DNA of 27,878 nt from an uncultured Bacteroidia bacterium (GTDB taxonomy: Bacteria; Bacteroidota; Bacteroidia; Bacteroidales; UBA932): assembly GCA_902796455.1 (NCBI GenBank), contig CADBPH010000150.1, forward strand, positions 1-27,878. The letters are read 5' to 3'. Shown here piece after piece: positions 1-8,162 of this stretch; position 1 is the stretch's first letter; each line of letters starts with the position of its first letter. The notes under the pieces were generated by a model. That model was not told the DNA's origin. It saw only the letters and a list, made by a program, of their open reading frames with translations, and made no database searches. Made by a program: the position numbers and the translations under genes.

Positions 1-1256
1 ACAAATATAGTGCTGCCAACCATAAATGGGTTTTGGATCCGGAGGATGATGCGGCCCATGTGAACTGGGGCGGCAACTGGCGGATGCCCACGCAATGGGA
101 ATTCGAAGAACTGGTCGAAAAGTGTACTTTCTCGCAGGCAACGGTCAATGGGGTGACCGTGCTGAAGGTGACCGGTCCCAACGGGAAGAGCATCTATCTG
201 CCTGCGACGGGGTATAAATCCGGAGAAGACACTTCGTTGAAATATGGTGAGCGGGGCTATTATAATCCCTGTACAAAGGAAACGGGCACATTACCGGATA
301 TCTATAATAAATGCTATATCTTTACGACGAGCGGATATTATAACAAAGGTTCTTTCTCTCATTTTGCCGGTCTGGCCGTGCGCCCCGTGGACGGCTCTGC
401 GGATAAACAGGTAAGCAGTATAACGCTGGACAAGAGCACACTGGGACTGGCCATCGGTGCCAAGGAAACCTTGAAGGCAACGATTACTCCGAGCGACGCT
501 TGGCTACCGAAGGTGGCGTGGACTTCCGATGATAAATCGATTGCCATCGTTCATGCGAATGATGGCATTGTAACGGCCGTGAAAGCGGGCACGACGACGA
601 TCACCGCGTGGAGTTACGACGGAAAGAAGAAAGCCACCTGTACCGTGACGGTTGGGCCTGCTCCCGGCAAGGAAAACGGCCATGAGTGGGTGGATATGGG
701 CCTGAGTGTAAAGTGGGCGACAATGGCTATCGGGGCGTCGAAGCCGGAGGAGTATGGCAGTTGTTTCTCCTGGGGCGAAACCAAGGTTAAGAGTAGGTAT
801 GGTTGGAATGATTATGCGTGGACGAAAGACGGCGGATATACTTTTACCAAATATGTGACATCGAGTAAATACGGAACCGTGGACAATAAGACAGTGCTGG
901 AACTGGCGGACGATGCAGCCCATGTGAACTGGGGCGGCAATTGGCGGATGCCCACGACGGAGGAGGCTCATGAACTGAGGGACAATGTAACCGCAACCGA
1001 GGAAACCCGTGGCGGAGTCAAGTGTTACATCCTGACCAGCAAAATCAACGGAAACAGCATTGTAGTCCCGATGGGAGGGGTATATTGTGTTGATAATGAG
1101 GTTAACCCAATTTCGGGAGCGACTTTTTGGACCTCCAGTCTCCACGACAATAGTAATGAGGCAAAACTCTGGAGTGTTGATTCGACGACTGGGGCTGTCT
1201 ATTATGGTAGTATTTATCGTTGCCAAGGCCGGCCAGTGCGCGGAGTCGTGAAGTAG
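1..1256 (+). CDS. Modular surface protein with two FISUMP-like domains and a Big_2 Ig-like domain (5' end cut by window)
   Basis: The frame is open to the left edge. The bases before the first possible start (TTG at 33) still match the second repeat of the same protein (a K-Y then D-D-A-A-H-V-N-W-G-G pattern), so the true start lies outside the window. Order of parts: end of a first FISUMP-like module (NWRMPT, then AVRP), a bacterial Ig-like Big_2 domain from about base 405 to 655 (ITLDKS, KAGTTTITAWS), then a complete second module opening with HEWVDMGLSVKWAT and ending RPVRGVVK. Such proteins are common, usually secreted or surface-exposed, in Bacteroidales; their ligand is unknown. No C-terminal sorting tail is visible. 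Base composition looks more AT-rich than the downstream genes, fitting an accessory gene. Function is not predicted beyond probable extracellular adhesion or binding. Confidence 0.85.
   Translation, partial: KYSAANHKWVLDPEDDAAHVNWGGNWRMPTQWEFEELVEKCTFSQATVNGVTVLKVTGPNGKSIYLPATGYKSGEDTSLKYGERGYYNPCTKETGTLPDIYNKCYIFTTSGYYNKGSFSHFAGLAVRPVDGSADKQVSSITLDKSTLGLAIGAKETLKATITPSDAWLPKVAWTSDDKSIAIVHANDGIVTAVKAGTTTITAWSYDGKKKATCTVTVGPAPGKENGHEWVDMGLSVKWATMAIGASKPEEYGSCFSWGETKVKSRYGWNDYAWTKDGGYTFTKYVTSSKYGTVDNKTVLELADDAAHVNWGGNWRMPTTEEAHELRDNVTATEETRGGVKCYILTSKINGNSIVVPMGGVYCVDNEVNPISGATFWTSSLHDNSNEAKLWSVDSTTGAVYYGSIYRCQGRPVRGVVK
45..92 (+). repeat. Direct repeat copy 1 (48 nt) within the modular surface gene
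   Basis: This 48-base stretch matches 909-956 with 3 mismatches (positions 47, 53 and 77), an offset of exactly 864 bases (288 codons). It encodes the DDAAHVNWGGNWRMPT core of the FISUMP-like module. Confidence 0.9.
909..956 (+). repeat. Direct repeat copy 2 (48 nt) within the modular surface gene
   Basis: Second copy of the module core. It is in frame with copy 1, so recombination between the two would delete one Ig-FISUMP unit without breaking the reading frame. Confidence 0.9.
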
Positions 1257-1280
1257 GAAGTTGCTCCTCTTCGGCGTAGT

Positions 1281-1312
1281 TTTGTTTTTTCCGTACATTC
1301 TGTGTAATTTTG
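1281..1312 (+). promoter_or_regulatory. Bacteroides-type promoter for the kinase/glycan operon
   Basis: TTTG at 1281-1284 (the -33 element), a 20-base spacer, then TAATTTTG at 1305-1312 (the -7 element, consensus TAnnTTTG). This is a near-ideal match in both elements and spacing. Transcription should start near 1317-1320, leaving a leader of about 55 bases. That leader contains a possible imperfect hairpin (GGACGG 1315-1320 with CCGTCC 1340-1345). Confidence 0.7.
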
Positions 1313-1374
1313 GGGGACGGGGTCCGGGATGTCCGGTTTCCGTCCTTCAATGCATTTAGAAGCTTCTTAGAATC

Positions 1375-2796
1375 ATGACAGAACCATTGCAGCAATTATT
1401 CGTATCCTATACCGGCCGTCAGCCGGAAGATGAGCAGGAATTAAGTTCGTCGGGCAGCAACCGGCGGTATTTCCGATTGCGGGGCGGAAATCTCTCCCTG
1501 ATCGGGGTGATTGGAACCCGGCGGGAGGAAAACCGGGCTTTCTGCACGCTCAGCCGGCATTTTTTTGAGAAAGGAATCCGGGTCCCCCGTGTCCTGGCGG
1601 AGAGTGCGGACGGGATGGCGTACCTGCAGGAAGACTTGGGAGACGATGTACTCTACAATCTGGTTTCCCATGGCCGCGAGAGCGGAGATTACTCTTCCTT
1701 TGAGCGCAGCCTGCTCTGCAAGGCGATGGAACGCCTGCCGAAGATCCAGTATCGCGGGGCGGAGGGGCTGGACTACAGCGTCTGTTTCCCCGAACCGGCG
1801 TTCAATGCGCGGATGGTCCTCTTCGACCTCAACTATTTCAAATATTGCTTCCTCAAGGCGACGGGACTGGAGTTCGACGAAGTGAAGCTCCAGGAAGATT
1901 TCGAGCGCCTGAAGGACGATTTGTTGCTGGATACGGGCAATACATTCATGTACAGGGACTTCCAGGCACGGAACGTCATGATGAAAGACGGTGAACCCTA
2001 TTTCATCGACTTCCAGGGCGGACGTCGCGGACCGATTTATTACGATGTGGCCTCGTTTGTCTGGCAGGCTCGTTCCCGGTATCCGGAGAATTTGAAGAAA
2101 GAGCTGATAGCGAGTTATTTGCGGGCTCTTCGCGCTTATGATCCCGATGTCGATGAGGCGCGTTTCCAGGAACGCCTCCGCCTGTTTGTCCTCTTCCGGA
2201 CCCTGCAGGTGCTTGGGGCATATGGTTTCCGGGGATACTTTGAGAAAAAACCGCATTTCATCGCCAGCGTCCCTTTCGCGATGGACAATATCCGCCGCCT
2301 GCTCAAAACCCCGTTCCAGGATTATCCGTACCTGACGGAGATTCTGGGCAAGCTGACGACGATGCCCCAGTTCTATGTGGCGGCAGAAGACCGGCGTCTT
2401 GAGGTCAGCATTTACAGTTTCGCATACAAGAAGGGAATTCCGATCGACAATTCCGGGAACGGCGGCGGCTATGTGTTCGACTGCCGGGGAATCAACAATC
2501 CCGGAAAATACGAGTATTACCGCCAGTTCAACGGGATGGATCCCGAGGTGGTGAAGTTCCTCGAGGATGACGGGGAGGTATTCAAGTATCTGGACCAGGT
2601 TTATTCGCTGGTGGATCCCCACGTCAAACGCTTCATTGAACGGAAGTTCACCCATTTGCAGGTCTGTTTCGGCTGCACGGGCGGACAGCACCGCTCGGTC
2701 TATTGCGCGGAGCACCTGGCCGCACACCTTGAATCCAAGTTCGATATCCGCATCACGGTGACGCACAGGGAGTTGGATATTGAGAAAAGGCTGTAG
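1375..2796 (+). CDS. AmgK-like sugar kinase fused to a RapZ C-terminal domain
   Basis: A 473-residue two-domain protein. Residues ~1-330 form an aminoglycoside phosphotransferase-like kinase: catalytic loop YRDFQARN at 193-200 (Tyr where many relatives have His) and the metal-binding DFQGG at 212-216 followed by YYDVASF. This family includes AmgK, the MurNAc/GlcNAc anomeric kinase of peptidoglycan recycling. Residues ~342-473 match the C-terminal domain of RapZ, with the hallmark GCTGGQHRSVYCAEHLA at 433-449 and VFDCRGINNPG at 367-377. The RapZ N-terminal P-loop ATPase domain is absent. In E. coli RapZ this C-terminal part senses glucosamine-6-phosphate and binds small RNAs. The next gene, one base downstream, is a MurU-like nucleotidyltransferase, which supports the AmgK-MurU reading. 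The sugar substrate is inferred, not shown. Confidence 0.88.
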   Translation: MTEPLQQLFVSYTGRQPEDEQELSSSGSNRRYFRLRGGNLSLIGVIGTRREENRAFCTLSRHFFEKGIRVPRVLAESADGMAYLQEDLGDDVLYNLVSHGRESGDYSSFERSLLCKAMERLPKIQYRGAEGLDYSVCFPEPAFNARMVLFDLNYFKYCFLKATGLEFDEVKLQEDFERLKDDLLLDTGNTFMYRDFQARNVMMKDGEPYFIDFQGGRRGPIYYDVASFVWQARSRYPENLKKELIASYLRALRAYDPDVDEARFQERLRLFVLFRTLQVLGAYGFRGYFEKKPHFIASVPFAMDNIRRLLKTPFQDYPYLTEILGKLTTMPQFYVAAEDRRLEVSIYSFAYKKGIPIDNSGNGGGYVFDCRGINNPGKYEYYRQFNGMDPEVVKFLEDDGEVFKYLDQVYSLVDPHVKRFIERKFTHLQVCFGCTGGQHRSVYCAEHLAAHLESKFDIRITVTHRELDIEKRL

Positions 2797-2797
2797 C

Positions 2798-3538
2798 ATG
2801 CAGGCGATGGTGTTTGCGGCCGGGATGGGTACCCGGCTCCGTCCGTTGACGGATACGATGCCGAAGGCCCTGGTCGAGGTGGCCGGAAAGCCGCTGCTGT
2901 ACCATGTCCTCATGAAGTTGAAGGCAGCCGGTATCCGGCGGGTGGTCATCAACGTGCATCATTTTCCGGACCAGATTATCTCTTATGTGCAGGACCATGA
3001 CAGTTTCGGCATGGATATCCGTTTCTCTGACGAGCGGGACGGACTGCTGGAGACCGGCGGGGGAGTCCTGCATGCCCGCCCCTTGCTGGAGGGCGGGGAT
3101 TTCCTGGTCCACAATGTCGATATCCTGTCCAATCTGGATATCGCGGGTTTCCTGGCGCAGCGGCGTCCCGATGCCCTGTCCACCGTTTTCGTGAGCGAGC
3201 GGGAGACGGCACGTTACATCCTCTTTGACAAGGATATGCGCATGGTCGGATGGACCAATGTGAAAACCGGGGAGCTGCGGACGCCCTATCCTGACCTGGA
3301 CCTTTCCGCCTGCCGGAAACTGGCTTTTGCCGGCATGCATTTCATGTCCCGGAACATTTTCGATGCGTTCGATGAGACGGGATGCACCGGCGCGTTTCCC
3401 ATCATGGACTTTTACATCCGGCACTGCCGGGAATATCCCATTTACGGTTTTGTCCAGGAGGGTTTCCGCATCATGGACGTCGGAAAAACGGCCTGCCTGC
3501 CCGAAGCGGAGGAGTTTCTTCGTTCGATATCCACATAA
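2798..3538 (+). CDS. MurU-like sugar-1-phosphate nucleotidyltransferase
   Basis: Translated from the ATG one base after the kinase stop, giving 246 residues; an in-frame TTG 18 bases upstream lies inside the kinase gene and is less likely. The N-terminus carries the nucleotidyltransferase signature AAGMGTRLRPLTDTMPKAL (residues ~7-25), with VHNVDIL supplying the metal-binding Asp. Family members couple a sugar-1-phosphate to an NTP, releasing pyrophosphate. With an AmgK-like kinase directly upstream, the best guess is MurU activity (MurNAc-1-P uridylyltransferase), making UDP-MurNAc by recycling and bypassing de novo synthesis. A general GlmU/RmlA-type or mannose-1-phosphate guanylyltransferase-like role cannot be excluded. 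The protein lacks a left-handed beta-helix acyltransferase tail, so it is monofunctional. Confidence 0.85.
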   Translation: MQAMVFAAGMGTRLRPLTDTMPKALVEVAGKPLLYHVLMKLKAAGIRRVVINVHHFPDQIISYVQDHDSFGMDIRFSDERDGLLETGGGVLHARPLLEGGDFLVHNVDILSNLDIAGFLAQRRPDALSTVFVSERETARYILFDKDMRMVGWTNVKTGELRTPYPDLDLSACRKLAFAGMHFMSRNIFDAFDETGCTGAFPIMDFYIRHCREYPIYGFVQEGFRIMDVGKTACLPEAEEFLRSIST

Positions 3539-3551
3539 CTAATTGACAATA

Positions 3552-3986
3552 ATGCAATTCGATCTAAAGAAAGAACTGGCGGCATTCCTTACCGGTAAAC
3601 CTTCGGGTTTGCTGGGGCAGTTGCTGCGCTATGCCGTTGTCGGGGGAATTGCATTCGTGGTGGATTACGGGACCCTGTGGCTGCTGACGGAAATAGCCGG
3701 TTTCCACTACCTTGTCTCGGCAGCCGTGGCTTTTATCCTGGGCCTGACCTGCAACTATCTGCTAAGTACCCGGTGGGTCTTCGGACAGGGGAAGATTCAA
3801 AGCCGTGCGGGAGAGTTCGCGGCCTTTGCCCTGATCGGTGTCATCGGACTGGGGATGAACGAAGGGATCCTGTACCTGTGCACGGATCTTTTCGGATGGC
3901 ATTACCTCTTGTCTAAATTGATTTCAACGGCTGTCGTATTCTTCTGGAATTTCCTGGCCCGCCGTTTCCTGTTGTTTAATTCGTAG
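3552..3986 (+). CDS. GtrA-like membrane protein
   Basis: A 144-residue protein from the ATG at 3552 (a TTG at 3543 is possible but unlikely). It has four predicted membrane helices, beginning with LLRYAVVGGIAFVVDYGTLW, then YLVSAAVAFILGLTCNYLLS, a third in the FALIGVIGLGMNEGILYL stretch, and a C-terminal helix ending in WNFLARRFLLF. The VDYG, NYLLSTRWVF and FFWNF motifs are diagnostic of the GtrA family. GtrA proteins are thought to help move polyprenyl-phosphate-linked sugars across the inner membrane for later transfer to surface glycans. The gene starts 13 bases after the nucleotidyltransferase and is followed after 3 bases by a flavoenzyme, so all are probably cotranscribed. The transported sugar is unknown. 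Confidence 0.9.
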   Translation: MQFDLKKELAAFLTGKPSGLLGQLLRYAVVGGIAFVVDYGTLWLLTEIAGFHYLVSAAVAFILGLTCNYLLSTRWVFGQGKIQSRAGEFAAFALIGVIGLGMNEGILYLCTDLFGWHYLLSKLISTAVVFFWNFLARRFLLFNS

Positions 3987-3989
3987 AAG

Positions 3990-5561
3990 ATGGAAACCCA
4001 GCGCAAAACCGCCATTATCATCGGGGCCGGTCCGGCGGGACTGACGGCGGCACTCGAACTATTGGAAACTACTGATATCCACCCGATTATCCTGGAAGCC
4101 AGCGGAGAGATCGGAGGAATTTCCCGGACGGTGGATACGGGCGGGAACCGGATGGACATCGGCGGGCACCGGTTTTTCTCGAAGGATCCCCGGATCATGG
4201 AATGGTGGAAAAACATCCTGCCTTTGCAGGGTGCCCTTTCGCTGGATGATATCCTGCTGGACCGGGAGAAACCGCTGGAACCCGGGGGGCCGGATCCCGA
4301 AGTGGAGGACCGGGTGATGCTGGTGCGCGAACGGGTTTCCCGGATTTTGTTCCGGCGGCATTTTTTCGACTATCCTGTTTCCCTGAACTGGAGTACGCTT
4401 TCCGGGATGGGATTCCGCAATACGCTCCGTGCCGGTTTCGGGTATCTGGCCGCCTGCCTGCATCCGCTTCCCGAAGATTCTCTGGAGAATTTCTATATCA
4501 ACCGGTTCGGCCGCCCGCTGTATGAGATGTTTTTCGAGGCATATACCGAAAAAGTGTGGGGGGTGCATCCTTCCCGGATCGGGGCGGATTGGGGTGCGCA
4601 GCGGGTGAAAGGCTTGTCCATCCTTTCCGTTCTCAAGGATATCCTGTCCCGCCCGTTCCGTCGCAAGAACCTGGATCAGAAGCATGTGGAAACCTCCTTG
4701 ATCGAGCAGTTCATCTATCCGAAATATGGCCCCGGACAGCTGTGGGAAACGGTTGCCGACCGGATCCGGGACAAAGGAGGGGAGATCCTGCTGCATCACC
4801 CGGTCCGTGCGGTTGCTTTCCGGCCGGATGGGGGAATGGCTTCCGTGCAGGCGGAAACGCCTGACGGACCGCAGGAGTTTACGGGCGACTGGTTTTTCTC
4901 CAGCATGAGCGTCCGCGACCTGTGTGAAGCCGTCCCGCCGGCGCAAATCCCCGCCGGGGTGCGGGCGGTAGCCACGGCGCTGCCGTACCGGGATTTCATT
5001 ACCGTCGGCGTACTGGCCAAACAGTTGAAAATCAGGAATACCACCCATATCCGGACGTATGCCGGCCGTGTCCCCGATACTTGGATTTACATTCAGGAAC
5101 GGGACGTGAAAGTCGGGCGGCTGCAGCTGTTCAATAACTGGTCTCCTTATATGGTCGCGGATTACCGGGGGACGGTTTTCGTGGGAATGGAGTATTTTTG
5201 CAACGAGGGAGACGCGCTGTGGGAGATGTCCCGGGAAGACTTCGTCAAGATGGCCCTGCAGGAGCTGGAGAAGATCGGGGTGATGGATCCGGCCGATGTG
5301 CTGCAGGCGCATTGTGTCAAGGTGAAGAAAGCGTATCCGGCGTATTTCGGCAGTTACAGCGATTTCCCGAAGGTCCGCCAATGGCTGGACGGGATCGATA
5401 ACCTGTTCTGCATCGGCCGGAACGGGCAGCACCGGTACAATAATATGGACCATTCCATGCTGACGGCCATGGAAGCTGTCCGTTGTATCCGGGAAGGGAT
5501 CACCGATAAATCTGCCGTGTGGAATGTCAATACCGAAAAATCCTATCATGAAAGCAAATAA
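3990..5561 (+). CDS. FAD-dependent oxidoreductase, UDP-galactopyranose mutase / amine oxidase-like
   Basis: 523 residues. The N-terminus shows a Rossmann dinucleotide-binding fold: [18 protein letters not shown] at ~9-26, then a second acidic strand end (ILEAS), then GGISRTV and [12 protein letters not shown], a pattern shared by UDP-galactopyranose mutases, protoporphyrinogen oxidases and phytoene desaturases. [20 protein letters not shown] is characteristic of a Bacteroidetes subgroup often found beside GtrA and glycosyltransferase genes. The C-terminus has a second FAD-contact motif ([17 protein letters not shown]). No signal peptide is seen, so it acts in the cytoplasm. Its neighbours suggest that it isomerises or oxidises a nucleotide- or lipid-linked sugar; the exact reaction is not predictable. 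It overlaps the next gene by 14 bases (or 38 if the upstream ATG is used). Confidence 0.85.
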   Translation: METQRKTAIIIGAGPAGLTAALELLETTDIHPIILEASGEIGGISRTVDTGGNRMDIGGHRFFSKDPRIMEWWKNILPLQGALSLDDILLDREKPLEPGGPDPEVEDRVMLVRERVSRILFRRHFFDYPVSLNWSTLSGMGFRNTLRAGFGYLAACLHPLPEDSLENFYINRFGRPLYEMFFEAYTEKVWGVHPSRIGADWGAQRVKGLSILSVLKDILSRPFRRKNLDQKHVETSLIEQFIYPKYGPGQLWETVADRIRDKGGEILLHHPVRAVAFRPDGGMASVQAETPDGPQEFTGDWFFSSMSVRDLCEAVPPAQIPAGVRAVATALPYRDFITVGVLAKQLKIRNTTHIRTYAGRVPDTWIYIQERDVKVGRLQLFNNWSPYMVADYRGTVFVGMEYFCNEGDALWEMSREDFVKMALQELEKIGVMDPADVLQAHCVKVKKAYPAYFGSYSDFPKVRQWLDGIDNLFCIGRNGQHRYNNMDHSMLTAMEAVRCIREGITDKSAVWNVNTEKSYHESK

Positions 5562-7221
5562 GTCCTGGCTCCGATGGGGAATGGCCCTGGCGGTCGTTGT
5601 CAGTTTCATCCTGAATTTCCGGGCGGTCTATGACCGGAAACCCGACATCAACGGGGATAATATCCACTACTTCTTGCTGGCCAAAGCATTGTCTGAGGGA
5701 AAGGGATTTGTCAATACCTTCGGTCCCGAGGTGACTCCGCACATGCATTTCCCTCCGGGTTATCCGGCGTTCATGTCCGTGTTCATGAAGGTTTTCCCGG
5801 ACAATATCGCGGCGATGAAAATCCTCAACGCCGTGCTGTTGCTCTGCTCTTTGCTGCTGCTGTTCAGGATCTTGCGGAAAATTACCGGCGGGAATACGCT
5901 GCTGGCTTTCCTGACCTGCCTGGCCTGTACCTTCCATCCGGAATTGCTTCGGTGGTCGACGATGATGATGAGTGAGATGCTGTATCTGTTCATCTCCCTG
6001 TGTATCATCTCCCTGTGTATCGAGATCGATATGGGGAAAGCTTTCGCCGGCGAGAAGAAGCAGTGGGGGATGTTGTTCCTGCTCGCGCTGCTGGTAGGAT
6101 CGGCCTATCTTGTCCGGACCATGGGTCTTTCGGTCATTCTGGCCGCGGCGCTCTCCTTTTTCTGTATCGGTGCCAAGTATTTCATCCAGCGGAAGCAAGA
6201 GGGTGCGGAGAAAGGCAGATGGTGGAAAGCGTGGTGCGCCGCAGCCGTGGTCATCCTCGCGCTCGTGGTCACCTGGGGAGCCTGGAATATCCGGAATCAA
6301 GTGGTCTCCCCGGGACACCGGAGCGAATATTTCAATGATTTCATGCGGAAGGACAACGGGGAAACCATGTCCGGTTTGTCCGATTGGACGGCCCGTCTGA
6401 AATCGAACACCATGTCATTTACCACCTATTATATTCCCCATTCCCTGTTGGATGCGGCGCATGTCCTGCATGTGCATGCCCCGAAGAAGGGCAGCGTGAA
6501 AGGCTGGCTGGTCGGGTTGCTTGTCCTGGGGCTCATGCTTTGGGGCCTGCTCTCATGCCGCCGCGGGCGTGTTCTCCTGATTTCTTATTTTGTCATTACG
6601 TTCGGCGTCCTGTTGCTGTATCCGGAACAGTTCGGCGGTGTCCGGTATTTCGTCACGCTGATTCCGCTCATGATCTTCGCGCTTTTCGCCGGAATCTGGC
6701 AGGTATTTGAGCAGGTCGGGAAGTTATTCCCTTTGAAGATGCGTCCTGCCATCCCGGCAGTGCTTCTGGCGGCGTTCGCGCTGGCCTTCCTCCTTCCTGC
6801 GTACCATCGGGACCAGAAAATGTACCGGGACAATGCGAAGGTACAATCATTCCTTCAGCTGGAGGCAAAGAATCCGATCCGGCAGTATGTCGAAGCGGCC
6901 CTGTGGATCAAGGAGAATGGGCGGGGGAATGTGATTGTCGCCTGCCGGAAGCCCGAGATGATGTATTTCTACAGCGGGTTCCACGCCATCAACCTGCCCC
7001 GGTACGGCACGCCGGATGAGGTGATGGATTTTTTGAAGAAAAGCAAAGCGCAGGTGGTCGTCATCGACACCTGGTTCAAGCATGCCTATCTGACTGTATA
7101 TCCGGCTGTTCGGGCCAATGCCTCCCAGTTCATTCCGCTTTTCCGGACGGAGAAGGTGGATCCGCCGACATTCGTGCTGATGTACAACCCGGACGGGCGG
7201 GCGGCCATCCGCCGGGAATAA
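5548..7221 (+). CDS. GT-C (GT39/PMT/ArnT-like) membrane glycosyltransferase
   Basis: 557 residues from the ATG at 5548; an in-frame ATG at 5524 would add eight residues before the first membrane helix. Helix 1 ([15 protein letters not shown]) is followed by a periplasmic loop with [20 protein letters not shown], the acidic-residue-plus-H/Y motif of GT-C enzymes that use polyprenyl-phosphate sugars. About ten more hydrophobic helices follow and then a soluble C-terminal domain (residues ~440-557). Family members transfer a sugar from an undecaprenyl-phosphate donor to a protein, lipid A or a glycan on the outer face of the inner membrane. It is last in the operon and overlaps the flavoenzyme gene. 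Acceptor and sugar are unknown. It ends 9 bases from the stop of a convergent gene, with no terminator hairpin visible. Confidence 0.88.
   Translation: MKANKSWLRWGMALAVVVSFILNFRAVYDRKPDINGDNIHYFLLAKALSEGKGFVNTFGPEVTPHMHFPPGYPAFMSVFMKVFPDNIAAMKILNAVLLLCSLLLLFRILRKITGGNTLLAFLTCLACTFHPELLRWSTMMMSEMLYLFISLCIISLCIEIDMGKAFAGEKKQWGMLFLLALLVGSAYLVRTMGLSVILAAALSFFCIGAKYFIQRKQEGAEKGRWWKAWCAAAVVILALVVTWGAWNIRNQVVSPGHRSEYFNDFMRKDNGETMSGLSDWTARLKSNTMSFTTYYIPHSLLDAAHVLHVHAPKKGSVKGWLVGLLVLGLMLWGLLSCRRGRVLLISYFVITFGVLLLYPEQFGGVRYFVTLIPLMIFALFAGIWQVFEQVGKLFPLKMRPAIPAVLLAAFALAFLLPAYHRDQKMYRDNAKVQSFLQLEAKNPIRQYVEAALWIKENGRGNVIVACRKPEMMYFYSGFHAINLPRYGTPDEVMDFLKKSKAQVVVIDTWFKHAYLTVYPAVRANASQFIPLFRTEKVDPPTFVLMYNPDGRAAIRRE
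5990..6019 (+). repeat. Perfect 15-nt tandem duplication (2 copies) in a membrane helix
   Basis: TCATCTCCCTGTGTA occurs twice without interruption (5990-6004 and 6005-6019). It doubles the pentapeptide ISLCI in a membrane helix of the GT-C enzyme and preserves the reading frame. Confidence 0.9.
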
Positions 7222-7230
7222 TCCCTATTC

Positions 7231-8160
7231 TCAGGATCCGGTGATCTCGTCGCAGTTGCCCTGCGGCGTGGCTGTCTGGATTTTATTTACTTCCAGGTAG
7301 AAATACGCCAGGAAGAGGATGGCGACCCCGAAAAGGATCCCGTAGGCTGTCTTGGACATGATGTCGGTCCAGTTCTCCGCGTTCTCCCATCCTTCCACCC
7401 GGCTCATGAGCACGGCCAGGGTGTTGTTGGTGCAGTGCATCAGCATGGTGAGCTTCAGGGAGCCGGTCTTGTAGTAGACCCACCCGAAGAGGCAGCCCAG
7501 GGCGAAGGCCGGTATGGCCTGCCAGGGATTGAGATGGATTGCGGCGAAGAAAAGGGCGGAGATGACGATGGCCACCCAGGGTTTCAGGCCGCGGACCACG
7601 TTTCCCTCCGCATCGGTACGCTTGTAATTGAGCAGCCCGCGCAGGACGATGCCCCGGCAGAGCCATTCTTCGAAGAAAGGAGCGAAAATGCTGACGCAGA
7701 GCAAGTTGATCCAGATGTTCCCCTGGGTCATCTGCTTCAGGGCTCCTTCCAGCCATTCCGGCATCGGCGGCATCAGGGCGTTCACGGCATCCATGCAAAA
7801 GGCCAGGGCGAAGGTCGCCGCCATGCAGAGCAGGGCGACAATCGCTCCTCCCAATCGTCCGAAATGCCGGCTGTCCAGCTTGTACCCGTTCTCGAAGACC
7901 GCGTTCCGCATGCTGATGTTGCCGGCAACCAGCATGGGCGGGATGAACATGACGGGGTAGGACAGGAGGGTGCTCCAGTCTCCCGATGCGCGCAGGCCGG
8001 TGGCCATGGCGACGGCGCCGACGAGCAGGCTCCCCAGCAGGGCTCCCAGCAACAGGAGCCCCAGCATCAGGAACATGCCGCCGATCCCGGGTACGTACCA
8101 GGCGTAGTTCGACAACAAGTCGGTGTTGGCGTGATCCGCTTTCCGGAAAAATGCGGCCAT
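7231..8160 (-). CDS. CPBP family intramembrane glutamic protease
   Basis: 309 residues with about seven or eight hydrophobic segments. The CPBP/Abi motifs are all present: EEWLCRG (EExxxR, Glu164-Glu165, Arg169), FFAAIH (His209) and the C-terminal MHCTNN (His242, Asn246). These residues form the active site of Rce1-type intramembrane glutamic proteases. In bacteria such proteins process peptides or prenylated proteins, or act in bacteriocin immunity; the substrate here is unknown. The start ATG lies 2 bases after the stop of the upstream nucleotidyltransferase gene, so both are likely on one mRNA. The 3' end faces the GT-C glycosyltransferase gene with a 9-base gap. Confidence 0.92.
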   Translation of the reverse strand: MAAFFRKADHANTDLLSNYAWYVPGIGGMFLMLGLLLLGALLGSLLVGAVAMATGLRASGDWSTLLSYPVMFIPPMLVAGNISMRNAVFENGYKLDSRHFGRLGGAIVALLCMAATFALAFCMDAVNALMPPMPEWLEGALKQMTQGNIWINLLCVSIFAPFFEEWLCRGIVLRGLLNYKRTDAEGNVVRGLKPWVAIVISALFFAAIHLNPWQAIPAFALGCLFGWVYYKTGSLKLTMLMHCTNNTLAVLMSRVEGWENAENWTDIMSKTAYGILFGVAILFLAYFYLEVNKIQTATPQGNCDEITGS

Positions 8161-8162
8161 GG

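Noticed and set aside
1315..1345. Riboswitch in the leader of the kinase operon
   Set aside because: Only an imperfect GGACGG/CCGTCC stem is visible in a ~55-base leader; too small for known riboswitch classes and without a switching partner.
4059..5609. Open frame of 516 codons on the minus strand
   Set aside because: It is antisense to the FAD oxidoreductase; composition is low-complexity His/Arg/Pro-rich without motifs. The similar frame at 1441-2952 opposite the kinase-RapZ gene was dropped for the same reason.
8040..8061. Hairpin GGGCTCC/GGAGCCC in the CPBP gene
   Set aside because: Only 7 bp in a GC-rich, Leu/Gly-coding stretch; expected by chance, with no positional meaning.
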